Source: Coffea arabica (taxonomy: Eukaryota > Streptophyta > Magnoliopsida > Gentianales > Rubiaceae). Taken from it: 64,000 bases of DNA. The stretch lies in contig NC_092323.1 in assembly GCF_036785885.1 (NCBI RefSeq), positions 2,148,501 to 2,212,500 of the forward strand, given 5' to 3'. Shown one piece after another: positions 11,454-22,310 of the stretch. Numbering within the stretch: the stretch's first letter is position 1; each line of letters starts with the position of its first letter. The notes under the pieces are model-generated. The model was not told where the DNA came from and did not search any database. It saw only the letters and a program-made list of their open reading frames with translations. The translations under genes were made by a program, and so were the position numbers.

Positions 11454-11623
11454 CGGTTCCCCGCGGCTAGTCCGACTGGTTCCGTAATCTGATAGTTATC
11501 AACAGGTCCCGTGATCATTGACTCCCGTATATTGCTTCACTGTGTATCCTTAGGGCAAGATTTTACACATTCTTAAGGAATTAGTCTGATCGAAAGGCTA
11601 GAATATCCCTTAGTAAAAAAAAA
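11454..11623 (+). mobile_element. SINE, tRNA-derived type, with A tail
   Basis: Starts with a GC-rich head CCCCGCGGCTAGTCCGACTGG that resembles the head of the SINE at 51650. It carries the 3' motif GGAATTAGTCTGATCGAAAGG followed by AATATCCC and ends in an A run at 11615-11624. The flanks AATTAGGGATAT and AATTAGAGGTAT are a plausible imperfect target duplication. Length is about 170 bp. Confidence 0.6.
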
Positions 11624-12659
11624 AATTAGAGGTATAATTTACTAACCAAATACCATGCGTCTGTCATATACTATACAAAGAACCATGTGACATTGGCTTA
11701 CGTGACATTGGCTCGTTAAGATATATTACAAGTGTTATATTTTTGAAATTATATGATTAATTAGAAAATAAATAAATAAATACAGAAAGGGCATGCAAGA
11801 TTAAATAGGAAAAGCATATAAATGCAAGAGAGGATAATAATATAATTATTAGTATGTGTGTATATGTGGTAGGTTAAATAAATATTATAATGTGTGTTAG
11901 CAAATGCTCCTATAGAAAATCCATAGTAATTTACTACGTTCCAATTTATTTTCCTTTTCCTTCTTGAGAGTAATATTAATTACTTCTAGAGAGTCGATAT
12001 GGTGGACTCAAGGGTCTATGATGACCAACCGGAGGAGGAGGGAGAACCAAATCAAGTATTTTATTCGTTAGATACTTGTCAAAATGATGCATTAGTGATT
12101 TTTGTTTTCCAGTTTTCTGTATGGAATTTGATTTAAATCTATCTAAGGAGATCATTTCACATTTTCAAGTAAGCTTGCATTACTAGCGGCCTCCTCATGT
12201 GGTCCAATCGTAGCTCATTTTAGGTGGTAGGAGCATTAAATCAAATTCTTTGCCTACGTCATGAGGTTTAGACCCCTTTTGTTAAACCAAACCAAAAAAA
12301 AAAAAAAAGGGTTCAAAAGTTCCAATGCTGGTTTATACACAATCAAAATTCATCATCAATTGTATGGCCCAAAATGAGAAGTCATCAATAATCGCATGAT
12401 CCAAACACTGGCTATGGGAGGATTTAGGATGAGGAGGTTAATGAAGTTTGGGCTCCCCTAACCCAGTACTTCAATAAGGGTGGAGCCCAATGTTATCAAC
12501 CAGAAAGAGAGCAACGCATCCGAAAATGTTACAAGATCCCAAAGCGGCACTCTTTTTTTTTTTTTAGTACAAAATGAAAAATACTACGTACTAAATCGCG
12601 AAATAGCGCTATGGTAATTGCAACTAAACTTAAGCCTTTAGGATACACGTAAATATTGC

Positions 12660-12794
12660 CCCCGCGTGAATGGTCCAGTGGTAGCGCTTAACGTGTTCGG
12701 GCCGGGTTAGGGCGCCGGGCCCGGACCGCAGGGGATTAGTCGAGCCCCATAAGAATTGATCCGGATATCCCTGTGTCGAAAAAAAAAAAAAAAA
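12660..12794 (+). mobile_element. tRNA-derived SINE with A and B boxes
   Basis: Contains a tRNA-like A box (TGGTCCAGTGGTAGCGC) and a B-box-like GATTAGTCGAGCCCC, then ATCCGGATATCCCTGTGTCG and an A run of about 16. The flanks TACACGTAAATATTG and TACCCATAAATATCA form an imperfect target duplication. It is GC-rich against AT-rich surroundings, and about 135 bp long. Confidence 0.75.
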
Positions 12795-13868
12795 TACCCA
12801 TAAATATCAATCCATCGTTAAATGTGTAAAAAGAAATAATTTTAGAAGTTTAAACTATTATTGAGTAACATGGCAAGAGTTTATCATATTAGAATTACAC
12901 ACATTCCCGCTTAGTTATGACGCATGAAGCAAATCGTTGGGGAAAATATCTTTTCATTCTTAAGAGGGATGTTTCCACATTCACTAGCAGTTTGGTCAAC
13001 AGAGGAGAAATCACACTCGTTGCTGGGTGAAATGGCAAGAAGGATTTTACCGAATGCCGCAAGAGTTTGGGTTAAAAATTTGACAGGGGAATGCCTCCCA
13101 ATAGTCATCATATCATAGTAAGAAGAAATATAGGAAATGGTTCATGGTAGTGATGATTCTACCATTTGAATTTTGGATGTCTAAATCACATAATATCAGA
13201 AAGACTTGAGGGAAGTGGAGAGATTGATGAACCCTACACCTGCCATAAAACCTTTACAATATATATATATATCTTCTAATATATTCACCGTCCTAACCTC
13301 TACCGTCTTCACTCTTTTCGAACAAATGGAGCTTACCATTGTTGAGCGGAAAAGCAAAATTTTGCACCTGCTTGTTTGTATATTTGAACCTCTTTTGATT
13401 TACTAGAGATGGAAACCAGTGAAAATCCGGGGAGCTATCTCCTACCGACGAATAAGCCCCTATGCTTATAAGTTAAAAGAGTTTCAAAGATGGCTGTTTT
13501 AGAATAAGATAAGAGGTTTACTCTTTTTCATTTAACAATCCCTCCTATTTTTTGTATACCATTGCACAACTTTCTGTATAATCATCAAGGTCAAAGTCTC
13601 ACAATGACTGTCAAGTTTCGTAATGATTGCCAAGTTGAGACCTACTTTGACTTCTTTTATCATGAGTATATAAAATGATTCGTCAATCTTTTAAATGACC
13701 TATCGTCTTATATTATCATGAATGTCATAAAACTTACCAGGACAAAAGTCATCTTTGCATAATTTCGACGCCCGATTTCTTATTTTGCCCTTTCACTAAG
13801 CCTCAAATTCAAGTTGGCATGATAATACTGAAATATCGTGGGATCTTACTCTGAATTTAAGGTTCTCA
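12795..13868. other. Intergenic region, no supported gene
   Basis: Two overlapping short frames on opposite strands at about 12911-13118 were considered, but no family could be recognised. The rest is AT-rich, with a short TA run at 13260-13272. Confidence 0.35.
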
Positions 13869-13876
13869 ACCACACC

Positions 13877-14358
13877 TAGAACTACAAACGAATCGAGCCG
13901 CTCGCGAGTCGAGCTTGTCGAGCTCGATCAATATCAAACTTGAGTCGAGTTCGAACTGGTTCGAGTCGAAATCTAGCTCAAAATATTAAACTCGTTAGCT
14001 AGCGAGTCGGCTCACGAGCTCGAGTATATATATATTTTTTATTTTATATATATATATTTTTATTTTAAGTATATATATATTATATTTTTTTAATTTTAAT
14101 AGTAAAATTACATATATATCCTTAATATTTTATTATTTATTAAGAAAAAAATATTATTTTATTTATTTTTTAAAAATAAAATAATTATTTTTTATTTTTT
14201 CCGAGTTCGAGTTCGAGTTCGGCTCGAATTAAGTCGAGCTCGAGTTTGAAATTGTCAGCTCGTCGAACTCGAGCTCGAGTTCGAGTTCAATGAAATTATG
14301 TCGAAACTCGACTCGATTAGGTCAAAACTCGACTCGGTTCGACTCGTTTGCAGCTCTA
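13877..14358. mobile_element. hAT-type nonautonomous element, TCGAG-rich ends
   Basis: The left end TAGAACTACAAACGAATCGAG and the reverse complement of the right end (TAGAGCTGCAAACGAGTCGAA) are inverted repeats. The flanks ACCACACC and GCCGCACC resemble an 8-bp duplication. The arms are built from repeated GAGTTCGAG/CTCGAGCTC words around an AT-rich core (about 14020-14195). It has no coding capacity, and is 482 bp long. Confidence 0.7.
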
Positions 14359-14845
14359 GCCGCACCTCCTGTCACCAGTTGATTGGATGATGTTGATTTG
14401 TGGGTCCTCCTTAGATTGCTTTCTGGATCGTTCTTTCGTTAATTGCTTGTGTGTGTGTATTTATTAGTTTGTGTGTGTGTTATTTGCCGTAAGGGAAAAA
14501 ATGATAATACTGAAATAAAAAGGATTACAATCGAACCCGGAAAAGGAGATCATTTCATTTCCCCTGACTTGCTTGTATTTAATCGAAAGATCCAAGATGA
14601 CAACGTAAACAGCGGTTGTGAATTGTCACGTGAATCGCATGAGTATATTTAATCATTTAAACAACAAACAATACTCCTTTAGTATACTAAGTATAATTTT
14701 TTCTTTTCTTTTTTCTTTTAAACGCCATATGGCCAGAGCAGCCATTTTGGTTTGGCACTCCACCACGCTCCATCCATTCCGTGATCGACCAAAACGAAAT
14801 CCAGATAACGCCACAATCACCATTCCAGATCCAATCATGTTGGTC

Positions 14846-14851
14846 CACGTG
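14846..14851. promoter_or_regulatory. G-box in the CCT-gene promoter
   Basis: CACGTG inside CCACGTGTCA, about 300 bp before the CCT-gene ATG. CACGTG is the binding core of bHLH and bZIP factors. Its position fits a regulatory site, but function is inferred. Confidence 0.4.
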
Positions 14852-15154
14852 TCAACAGCAAAGCAACCCCCTCACGGTCTCTGTCATGAACTGATAGATT
14901 GTCTCCCCTCCTCAGCCTCTCTCTGTGTTGCTGAGTCTCTCGGCCTCTTCCCCCCAGGCAAAAAAACAAAAGGTCGACTCTAGTCTTCCCCGCAAACGTT
15001 GCACTTTTTCTCAACCCTTTTTTTTTTTCCGGCCCCTTCTTCTAATCTAAATATATTAATACGTGATCCTCTGTGTTGCCGTAACTCGAGCGTTGGACTC
15101 AGCCCAAGTTCAGAACACTAATATAACACTAATAGAGAGTACAGATCGATCGAA

Positions 15155-18150
15155 ATGGTTTTAAACTCGAGAAAGGAGAAGGTGAGAGCCAGCAGTACGA
15201 GGATGCGTAACCAAGACACCCCTTGTGGCGTTGGTGGTGGTGGAACCGGAGGCAGAACTCGTACTACTACTACTACCACTGCTAGAACTAAGACCGCTTC
15301 ATCATCTTCCATAATCAAGAAAATAACCAGGAAATCTCGTAGAAAAACCCGGAGGAAGACTAGAAAGCCCAAGTATCTTAGCCTCCGCCTTCAGTTTTCC
15401 TGTGATGAGAAAGCCCAAGATCAATCTAGCGACACGCCCGCCGGCGGTCACCCGCAGCTCAACTTGTTCCCGCTTCACCCTGAGAATTTAGTGGAAGACA
15501 AGGATGCCCACGACGAGAACGTGGCCTGCTGGTTCTCCGCCGCAGACGGGGGAGCGACCACCCTCACCGGCCTCCTTGGAGCCGCTGCCACGCCTTCATC
15601 GTCCGGAGAGGATAGTAAGAACCGCAGCAGCACTTGTACTACAACTACAAATGCTTCGCTGTCGCCGTCGTCGGCCTCGCTAACGTACGCCTACGGAGGG
15701 AGACAAGATAGTGAGGAGGTGGCCCTGGTACGGACGGCTATGAGGAGGAATAAAGAGAGGGAGCCGAGTGAAGAGAGGTGGGTCCGATACTCGGAGGTAG
15801 TTGAGCGGCGAGATGATCAGGAAGTGAGTAGCTGCTCTGCCGCCATAGCCGGCGCTGATCTGGGGTGTTGGAGAAATCGAGGCTTGTCGTTGAAGCTGAA
15901 TTATCAAGAGATCTTGAATGCATGGTCCGATAAAGCTCCGCTTTACGTACATGCAGCACAGGATTCCCCGCAAACGGTCCCTGATATCCATGATCATGAT
16001 CGTTTCCTCCCTCCTCAACTTTCCAATGTAAGATCTTATTCTACCCTATCCTCCTTGCCCTTTTTTTTTTTTTTCTTTCTTTATTTCCTTTCAAATTACT
16101 GACCAATTTAGTAGTAATAGGATGTTCTCCCTGAACTTTGGAGAGCTGAAGAAAACTGCTAGTACGCCAGAGTGGTTTATCAATAATATAATTAATAATT
16201 ACCTAACCACTCTTCTGATAGTACTAATTCAATTGGTCAGTCGATGTGCCATTTAGACATGGCATTCATTACCCGAGAAAGCGGTGCCACTGTTAACTGT
16301 TCCTGCTGAATGAGTTCGGACTGCCAACAGTGGACTGGTGTGGGCGGCGGCGGTGGCGGTGGCAGTGGCATTGGGGGTTGTTTTGCTGCATCTGACGGTT
16401 AAACATTAAGACGGATGGGTAGCCAACTCGCCAATCGCCATTTAATTGCATCACCGACTTCTTGGGCCCCCGTCCCAACCCCCCGGACTACTTGCATTTG
16501 TTGCACTTTTTCGCTTTTCAGGGTGGGTAGGGTCGTCTGTGGGGCTCCTTGATTAGTGCTGGCTGATTTTTTTTGCTGGCTCCTTCGCCATCTGTTGGCA
16601 ATTTTATTTTATTTTTGAGTCAATGATGACCTTCTACACTTCTATTCGTGGGCGACTCTTACGTACCATTAGTTTTCACTCCTTAATCTATGCACGCAAT
16701 TCTGCCCCATTTTATGTCTTAACATAACCTGATAATTCTCCTGATTTCTACGCCGTTATTTTAGTAGAATAGATGAAATATAAATTGTCTTTCCGGGATT
16801 TGATTCAAAGGCAGTGTATTAATCTTTACTTCTTGTAATGATAATTGATTGTATTAGTCATTCCCACATAATTGGAAGTAACTTCCCCCCTTTTTCTTGA
16901 TGAATTGTTGGTAAAACTGCCCGTCGAACATCAGTAATAGAAAACAGCGAAACACAGCAACAGCCCATTCTAATAGCATATAAATTGAACTTTGAGTTGC
17001 TCAACAGCAAATTGCATTGCATGACCCGATTCATGCGGATTACTTTACTAGGACTCCTTGTTACTTCTTGCAAGACACAACATAAACTCGTGGGAAGAAT
17101 GTCCGTCTTCTGAGCTGATCCACTCACTGCTAACCATTTGTTGTTTTGTACTCTTCAGGAGTCATCTTGAAATTATACTAGTATTTCTTCAAGTCATGAC
17201 TCACTGGACGGTAATAAAATGGAAGAAAAGCTGAAAGGAAAACAGAAAATTGACGAGTTAGTTCTAAAAGTAAGATGCAAGCTATCTGTTTCGGGCCATT
17301 TCTGAGTTGGTTCGTTGTGGGTGCAGGGTAGCAGCGATGGACAGGGAAGTTGTGGAGGTTGTGTATGGAGAGTCCCGGAGATGATGATGACGAAAAAGAC
17401 AAATGAGCAAGGCCTTGCGTCAGTCAGAGTGAAGGCGGAGGAACAGCAGGAGCAGGTAGAGGTGGTGGGCGGGAAGGAGTTGAAGGTGGGCCAAAGAGAA
17501 GCGAGCGTCCGGAGGTACAAGGAGAAGAGACAGAACAGGCTCTTCTCCAAGCAAATTAGATATCAAGTCAGAAAGCTTAATGCTGAGAAACGCCCTCGTC
17601 TCAAGGTATTTTTATCTATTAGTCTTCCTTGCATATCTCAAATAGAAGGCAGATGATGATCAGCTTCCATTAATTCTTGGGTTAATTACAATTTGTCCCA
17701 TGATTTTCAATTTTAGGAATACAGTTTTTGAAAGAATTTCTTCTTCTTCTTTTTTTCTCTCGATAATTCTTGAATGGTCGCTTATTAACCAATGGAAAAA
17801 GGTTGGTTTTAGGTATTAGATTTTAGAAAAATATTGTTCCCCTATAATTAATTTGTAGAAAGTGAAATGTATTATTAATAAGAAGAAATGACGGAGACAA
17901 TTCATCATATTAGCGATGACTACAAGACCTATGATTCAAGGAGTTGTAGTCCACCGATGGGATTGGTAACCTTGTATTCTATCCCCCCAAAAAAAAGGGT
18001 ATTCTATCAGTGGTTATGTGGATATTACACTACTGTCAGTTCTCATAGCTAGGATATCTTTCTATTATTTGTGCTGCCTCTAAAAAATTATCCTGCTTGC
18101 TTATTGGTCATTCAATTCTTTTGTAGGGTCGATTTGTGAAGAGGACTTGA
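15155..18150 (+). CDS. CCT-motif regulator, CMF/CIA2-like class
   Basis: Nuclear transcriptional regulator without B-box or response-regulator domains. Three exons, all phase 0: 15155..16027, 17327..17605, 18127..18150, giving 391 residues. A strongly basic stretch at residues 55-73 ([19 protein letters not shown]) is a likely nuclear signal. A conserved [15 protein letters not shown] motif at about 246-260 matches the block seen before the CCT domain in CIA2-type proteins. The CCT domain at about 348-391 includes [11 protein letters not shown] and [19 protein letters not shown]; its last seven residues, GRFVKRT, come from the tiny third exon. The split of CCT just before GRFV is a familiar intron position. 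The nearest Arabidopsis gene by my recollection is At5g14370. Target genes are unknown; CIA2 itself affects plastid import genes, but that role should not be assumed. Introns are 1.3 and 0.5 kb. Confidence 0.88.
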
Positions 18151-19730
18151 AGATACGTTTGTTCTCCTAGTCTACATCATCGGTTTCTTCTCTGTTTTTT
18201 TTTTTTTTTTTGGGTCGGGGGTGAGCATAATTTCCAGCTTTTACAACGTAAAAAGTCCTAATAAAAGGCAGGTATTATTGCGACTGAGAAAGAAGAAAAA
18301 AGAAGAAGAAATCATCAAAGTAAACACTGTCTTCTTCCTGTGCACGATAACAACTCCGGTGAATGCCAAGAAGAAGATTTACTGTAGACTGAATTGCTGT
18401 AGACATCCTTTTCTAAGAGCAGCTTTCAAGTTGCGTATGATATTGCATCTTCTTTTTCTTCTACTAAGACTAATTCAACTGCTCATGCCTGGTCATGCAT
18501 GTAACCATCTATTGAGGGCCATCCCGCAATGGAAAGAAAGTCCATTGGGAAATTACTAATAAATATCTTTTCAGTCGAGCTAAAGGTGGGGTAAAGTAAA
18601 CATCAAGTGTATGTACGTACGTACAAACTTTTGAAAGGCTACCCAGAGACCGACCAATGGCTAACGAAGTCGGTGATATGTGTTCTTACGATACACGTCT
18701 AATAAGCGCTTGAGATTGATCTTCAATTGTTGGATTTATTTTCTGGGTTTTTTTTTTTTTTTCAAATTATAGAAGAAAATATAAGGAAACTCTTCTGAAT
18801 CACAAATTGCAAATTAACTTGTGAAAAGGAGTGTACCTTGGTTGATGCTGGATTTGGTGGGAGGCAGCATGCAATGGAGGTTGGTTAGGTGCCGATGGCC
18901 CTTCTTTAATTTGTTTGAGTAGAATCGATGAAGACGCGATACAAAGAAATGGTTGACAGAAGAAAAGAGGGCACAAAGCTGCCCATACACAATCTTTGAT
19001 TGGATATGCTCAATTGTGCTCTCTATCTTCTGTCAACGATCCAGAACACCATCCATCTCCCAGTTTGAAACGCTGTCATTAAAAAAAGGAAAACTCAAGC
19101 ATGCAGCACATCCTGAAAACAAAGAAATTACGAACCGTTACCATCTCTGGGACTAACAATCCAATCATGGCCATGGAAAAAGCAGCAGCTAGCCAGCTAG
19201 AAATTACTAGTAATACATGTATGGTTTGTATTGTATCTTATACCTCGATCGTGTAGAATAAGCAAAACACACACAAGAATGAAGAAGCTCAATTCAACTC
19301 AAGGCAGTCGGCGCTAATCTCCCCCTTGTCCGAGGATCAACCGACAGTGCACCGATGAGAAAGCAGCAGCTTTGCCAGGATCAGTTCAAAGAAAAAGTCC
19401 TCTCTCTTCTCTTCAAGAGAACACTCTTAAACTCGTCGTACGTGGGGGGATTGTTGACTTGAACTATAATTTGTAAGTTATGTACCTGTCAGCCTATCAC
19501 GTTGTTACTCATGCAAGTGAGGCGTTGGATCTTTTGATTAGTAAGTAGCAAATATATCATTAATATATATATATATATATTTATATATAGTATAGTATAT
19601 CATTAATCGCTGTCCCGTTAACTTAGGATTCTTTCACTGTGCATGACGTGTGTCCTAATTGTACTGGTTCTCAATTACCATCTCCCAACCGTCGCTCTCA
19701 CGGTCAGTTCGTACAACGACCAGGCTAACC
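18151..19730. other. Intergenic region after the CCT gene
   Basis: The first few hundred bases are probably the CCT 3' UTR and terminator. No other supported gene. A short TA microsatellite lies at 19563-19580. Confidence 0.4.
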
Positions 19731-19960
19731 TTGAATTCCAGTGGTTAAACAGACGTTCCCACCTCATAAATACCCCGGTGGTCTTACCACCTCCCCTTAT
19801 CCCTTTTCCTTAGATTAGGCTAATTTAGATTATAGAACATCTATCGTTGCAGACAAAAAAAAAAAAAAAAAGACGTTCCCGCCTCATAAATACCCCGGTT
19901 CGCTACGAGTTGGGCCTTAAGCCCCATGAATGTTAACGGGCTGGTTGTCGTTGCGAAAAC
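19730..19960 (+). mobile_element. Old SINE-like repeat interrupted by a younger insertion
   Basis: If the 120-bp younger insert and duplicated target are removed, the sequence reads from an A-box-like TCCAGTGGTTAAAC to a B-box-like GGTTCGCTACGAG about 40 bp later, the spacing of a tRNA-derived promoter. Ends are not clear and no target duplication was found for this outer element, so the call is tentative. Confidence 0.4.
19779..19870 (+). mobile_element. Short retroposon (truncated SINE) with 28-bp target duplication
   Basis: A 92-bp insert ending in an A run (19855-19870) lies between AGACGTTCCCACCTCATAAA-TACCCCGG (19751-19778) and the same sequence with one mismatch (19871-19898). A long direct duplication plus A tail is the signature of LINE-driven target-primed reverse transcription. 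The insert has no A or B box, so it is likely 5'-truncated. Confidence 0.8.
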
Positions 19961-20061
19961 CATTCAAAGAGCAGACCATTGGGTTGCGAGACTCCTGTGA
20001 ACTTTTCCAAAATCTCAAGGGCATGAACTGCAGACTAGCAAAATCAACAACTGTGTCCATC

Positions 20062-20343
20062 CTTGTTAATCGAGTCAAGTCGAGCCGAATATTTGACTAC
20101 TGAACTCGACTCGAGCTTAACTCGAGTTCGCTCGACTAGGCAGACGAGTTTTGAAAAGTGTTCGAACTCGGTTTGTCAAATCAAACATGTGACTTGAGCT
20201 CGAGTTCGACTTGTTTATCACAAACGAGCCGAGCTTACACGAATTCGAGCTCGAGCTCATGCAAATTTAATGAGTCGAGTTCGAGTCTTATCGAGTTGAG
20301 TTCAATTGAGTTTTTGAGCTGCTCGTTCCATTTAACAGCTCTA
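20062..20343. mobile_element. TCGAG-rich repeat related to the hAT-type elements
   Basis: Same repeated GAGTTCGAG/ACTCGAGCT vocabulary as the elements at 13877 and 26943. The right end, reverse complemented, reads TAGAGCTGTTAAATGGAACG, similar to hAT ends. Left boundary and target duplication are not clear, so it may be degraded. Confidence 0.5.
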
Positions 20344-20517
20344 CTTAAGCCCAACGGACTAGCTGAGAACCATGGACCGTGCCATGTTTAGTTGTTATGC
20401 TGCCTCTTTATCTCTCATCGTAGATCTTTCAACGTCCTTTTAATCCAAAACCAAGCACACTAAAGAAAATTGGAAAGCTGTGAATTTCTTCCAATTTGGC
20501 CATTTTAAATAGACCAA

Positions 20518-21083
20518 GGTGTGAATTTAGCCTTTGAAAGTGATTTTTAAGTCTCAATTAAACCCTTCAAAGCCGAAATTTTGTTCCGGACAAGCCCTTC
20601 CATCATCATTTCATATCTGGTAAAGTGAAACGGTACTTATTTTATAAGGATTTTAAGCAATTAACTTCTCGCCTGAATGAGCCAAAAAGGACAAAATATT
20701 ACTCTTTTAATCTAAAAAAAGGTTTTGTTGCTATCTTCAATCTTATTAACCTGATTAGAAGGGCATTATTTAGTCTTTTTATTTTGTCTTTTAAGTATAA
20801 GTTGGAAGTCTTGAACGCGAAATTTCTCACTTACACATCTTCCCCTTTACCATCCAAACTATCCCCTCCCCCTCGTATGAGTGGTTAATTACTCTTAGAG
20901 TCTGTAAAACATTCGTAGACTTCACTATGCCACTAAAATTTGATCAATGACCCAACGCGAATTGACAGGAGGACTTATTTGAAAAGACAATTCTATTTTA
21001 GAGGGTTTAATTGGAACTTAATCACTTTCAGGGTCCGAATAAATGTTTTAGTATACTTCGGAGGGCTAAATCAAAATTCACCC
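20518..21083. mobile_element. Possible nonautonomous DNA transposon of about 566 bp
   Basis: The left GGTGTGAATTTAGCCTTTGAAAGTG and the reverse complement of the right end (GGGTGAATTTTGATTTAGCC, then GAAAGTGATTAAG) form a loose inverted repeat that continues inward (AATTAAACCCT on both sides). No clear target duplication was found, and no transposase frame exists, so the superfamily is uncertain. Confidence 0.45.
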
Positions 21084-21610
21084 AAAATGAAACAGTGTTG
21101 ACAATAAGGTGGTTTTAAATAAAGGGGAAAAAAAAAAGATCACCGGAACGATAGTGGAGCACCTGCTGCTATTTATTGCATCGTTCATAATAAACCCGTG
21201 TGGAAATCGAATGCACTTTAGCCAGACTCCCAGAAAATAGGCAAAGAAACTAGTCACAGCGCCACTAAACCTTTTTACGTTACTACTAGTTGTATCATAT
21301 ACGAAGCGTTTAACATCTAGTAGTAGTATTTTACCGGTTATCCTATGCTATGGCATGCATTTTTGGTGTACTTGAAAACGACAACTTTGTCCCCAACACT
21401 GACAGAAACTAAAGCGAAAAGCTTCGTTTGGGCGGCTAATTGATCCGAATATTGGTGTATAAAAAAAAAGTCGGACACTTGTGGGTCTGACAGGTTGGAG
21501 GTATAAATCTATGGGTGCCGGGCTGACATCTGACAGGTTGGAGGTATAAATCTATGGTCAGCCCGGCACCTGACACCACAAAATATTTTTTTTTTTATAG
21601 TTGACACATG

Positions 21611-21688
21611 GGTGCCGGGCTGTGTCAGCCCGGCACCTGACAAAAACTGCAAAAGCTGGCTGCCGGGCACTCTCTGCCCGGCAGCCAG
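21611..21688. repeat. Two adjacent GC-rich perfect hairpins in the left arm
   Basis: Hairpin one pairs GGTGCCGGGCTG (21611-21622) with CAGCCCGGCACC (21626-21637) around a three-base loop. Hairpin two pairs CTGGCTGCCGGGCA (21656-21669) with TGCCCGGCAGCCAG (21675-21688) around CTCTC. Both are strikingly GC-rich inside an AT-rich element. Confidence 0.85.
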
Positions 21689-21825
21689 TGAAATTGTTTT
21701 AAAAAAAAAATTCGGCCAGGCTGAAATTTTACACCCGAGTAGCTCCCGTGAATTTTAGCCAGTGTTTTGCTTCAGATTTGCCCCTTTTGGCAGGCTTGTG
21801 GACGAGGAGATTTGCCCCTTTCGAA

Positions 21826-22310
21826 ACTAGTGATATTAGTTTAATGCAATTCATTTTTTGTTAAGATAGTTGATAATTAGTTTACGTTATGTAGTATACA
21901 ATTATTTTAATTAGTTTAGTGGATTAATTAGTTTAATTAATTGAATGAATTAATTTTAAGAGGTCTGATTAAATGAATTTAGATGTATTTGGCGAGGTTA
22001 ATTAATTGAATGGATTAATTGAACGAATTTGTGCAATTGAGTTTTGATTAAGATAGCCATTTAGTCGGGGCAATTTAAGTATTTGAAATAATATCCATGC
22101 TAATAAAATAAATACATAAAATTAATGTAATTCGCATAGCTTAATTTTGAAACTAGTGATATTAGTTTAATGCGATTCACTTTATTTGTTAAGATAGTTG
22201 ATAATTAGTTTACGTTTTTTAGTATACAATTATTTTAATTATTTTAGTGGATTAATTAGTTTAATTAATTGAATTAATTAATTTAAAGAGATTTGATTAA
22301 ATGTATTTAA
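21826..22310. repeat. Direct repeat pair inside the 2.25-kb element
   Basis: GAAACTAGTGATATTAGTTTAATG begins a segment that is repeated, with few changes, about 320 bp later. Both copies run through GATAGTTGATAATTAGTTTACG and GTATACAATTATTTTAATTA to a GATTAAATG segment. Confidence 0.7.

Noticed and set aside
12911-13118. Overlapping frames on both strands, about 65 codons each
   Set aside because: Considered as a decayed transposase or domesticated fragment, but no family motif could be named, so not annotated as a gene.
15680-16018. 112-codon minus-strand frame inside the CCT gene exon 1
   Set aside because: Antisense to a spliced, domain-bearing exon, with no recognisable features of its own.
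20158-20391. 77-codon Ser-rich frame
   Set aside because: Derived from the repeated GAGTTCGAG words of a hAT-type repeat.
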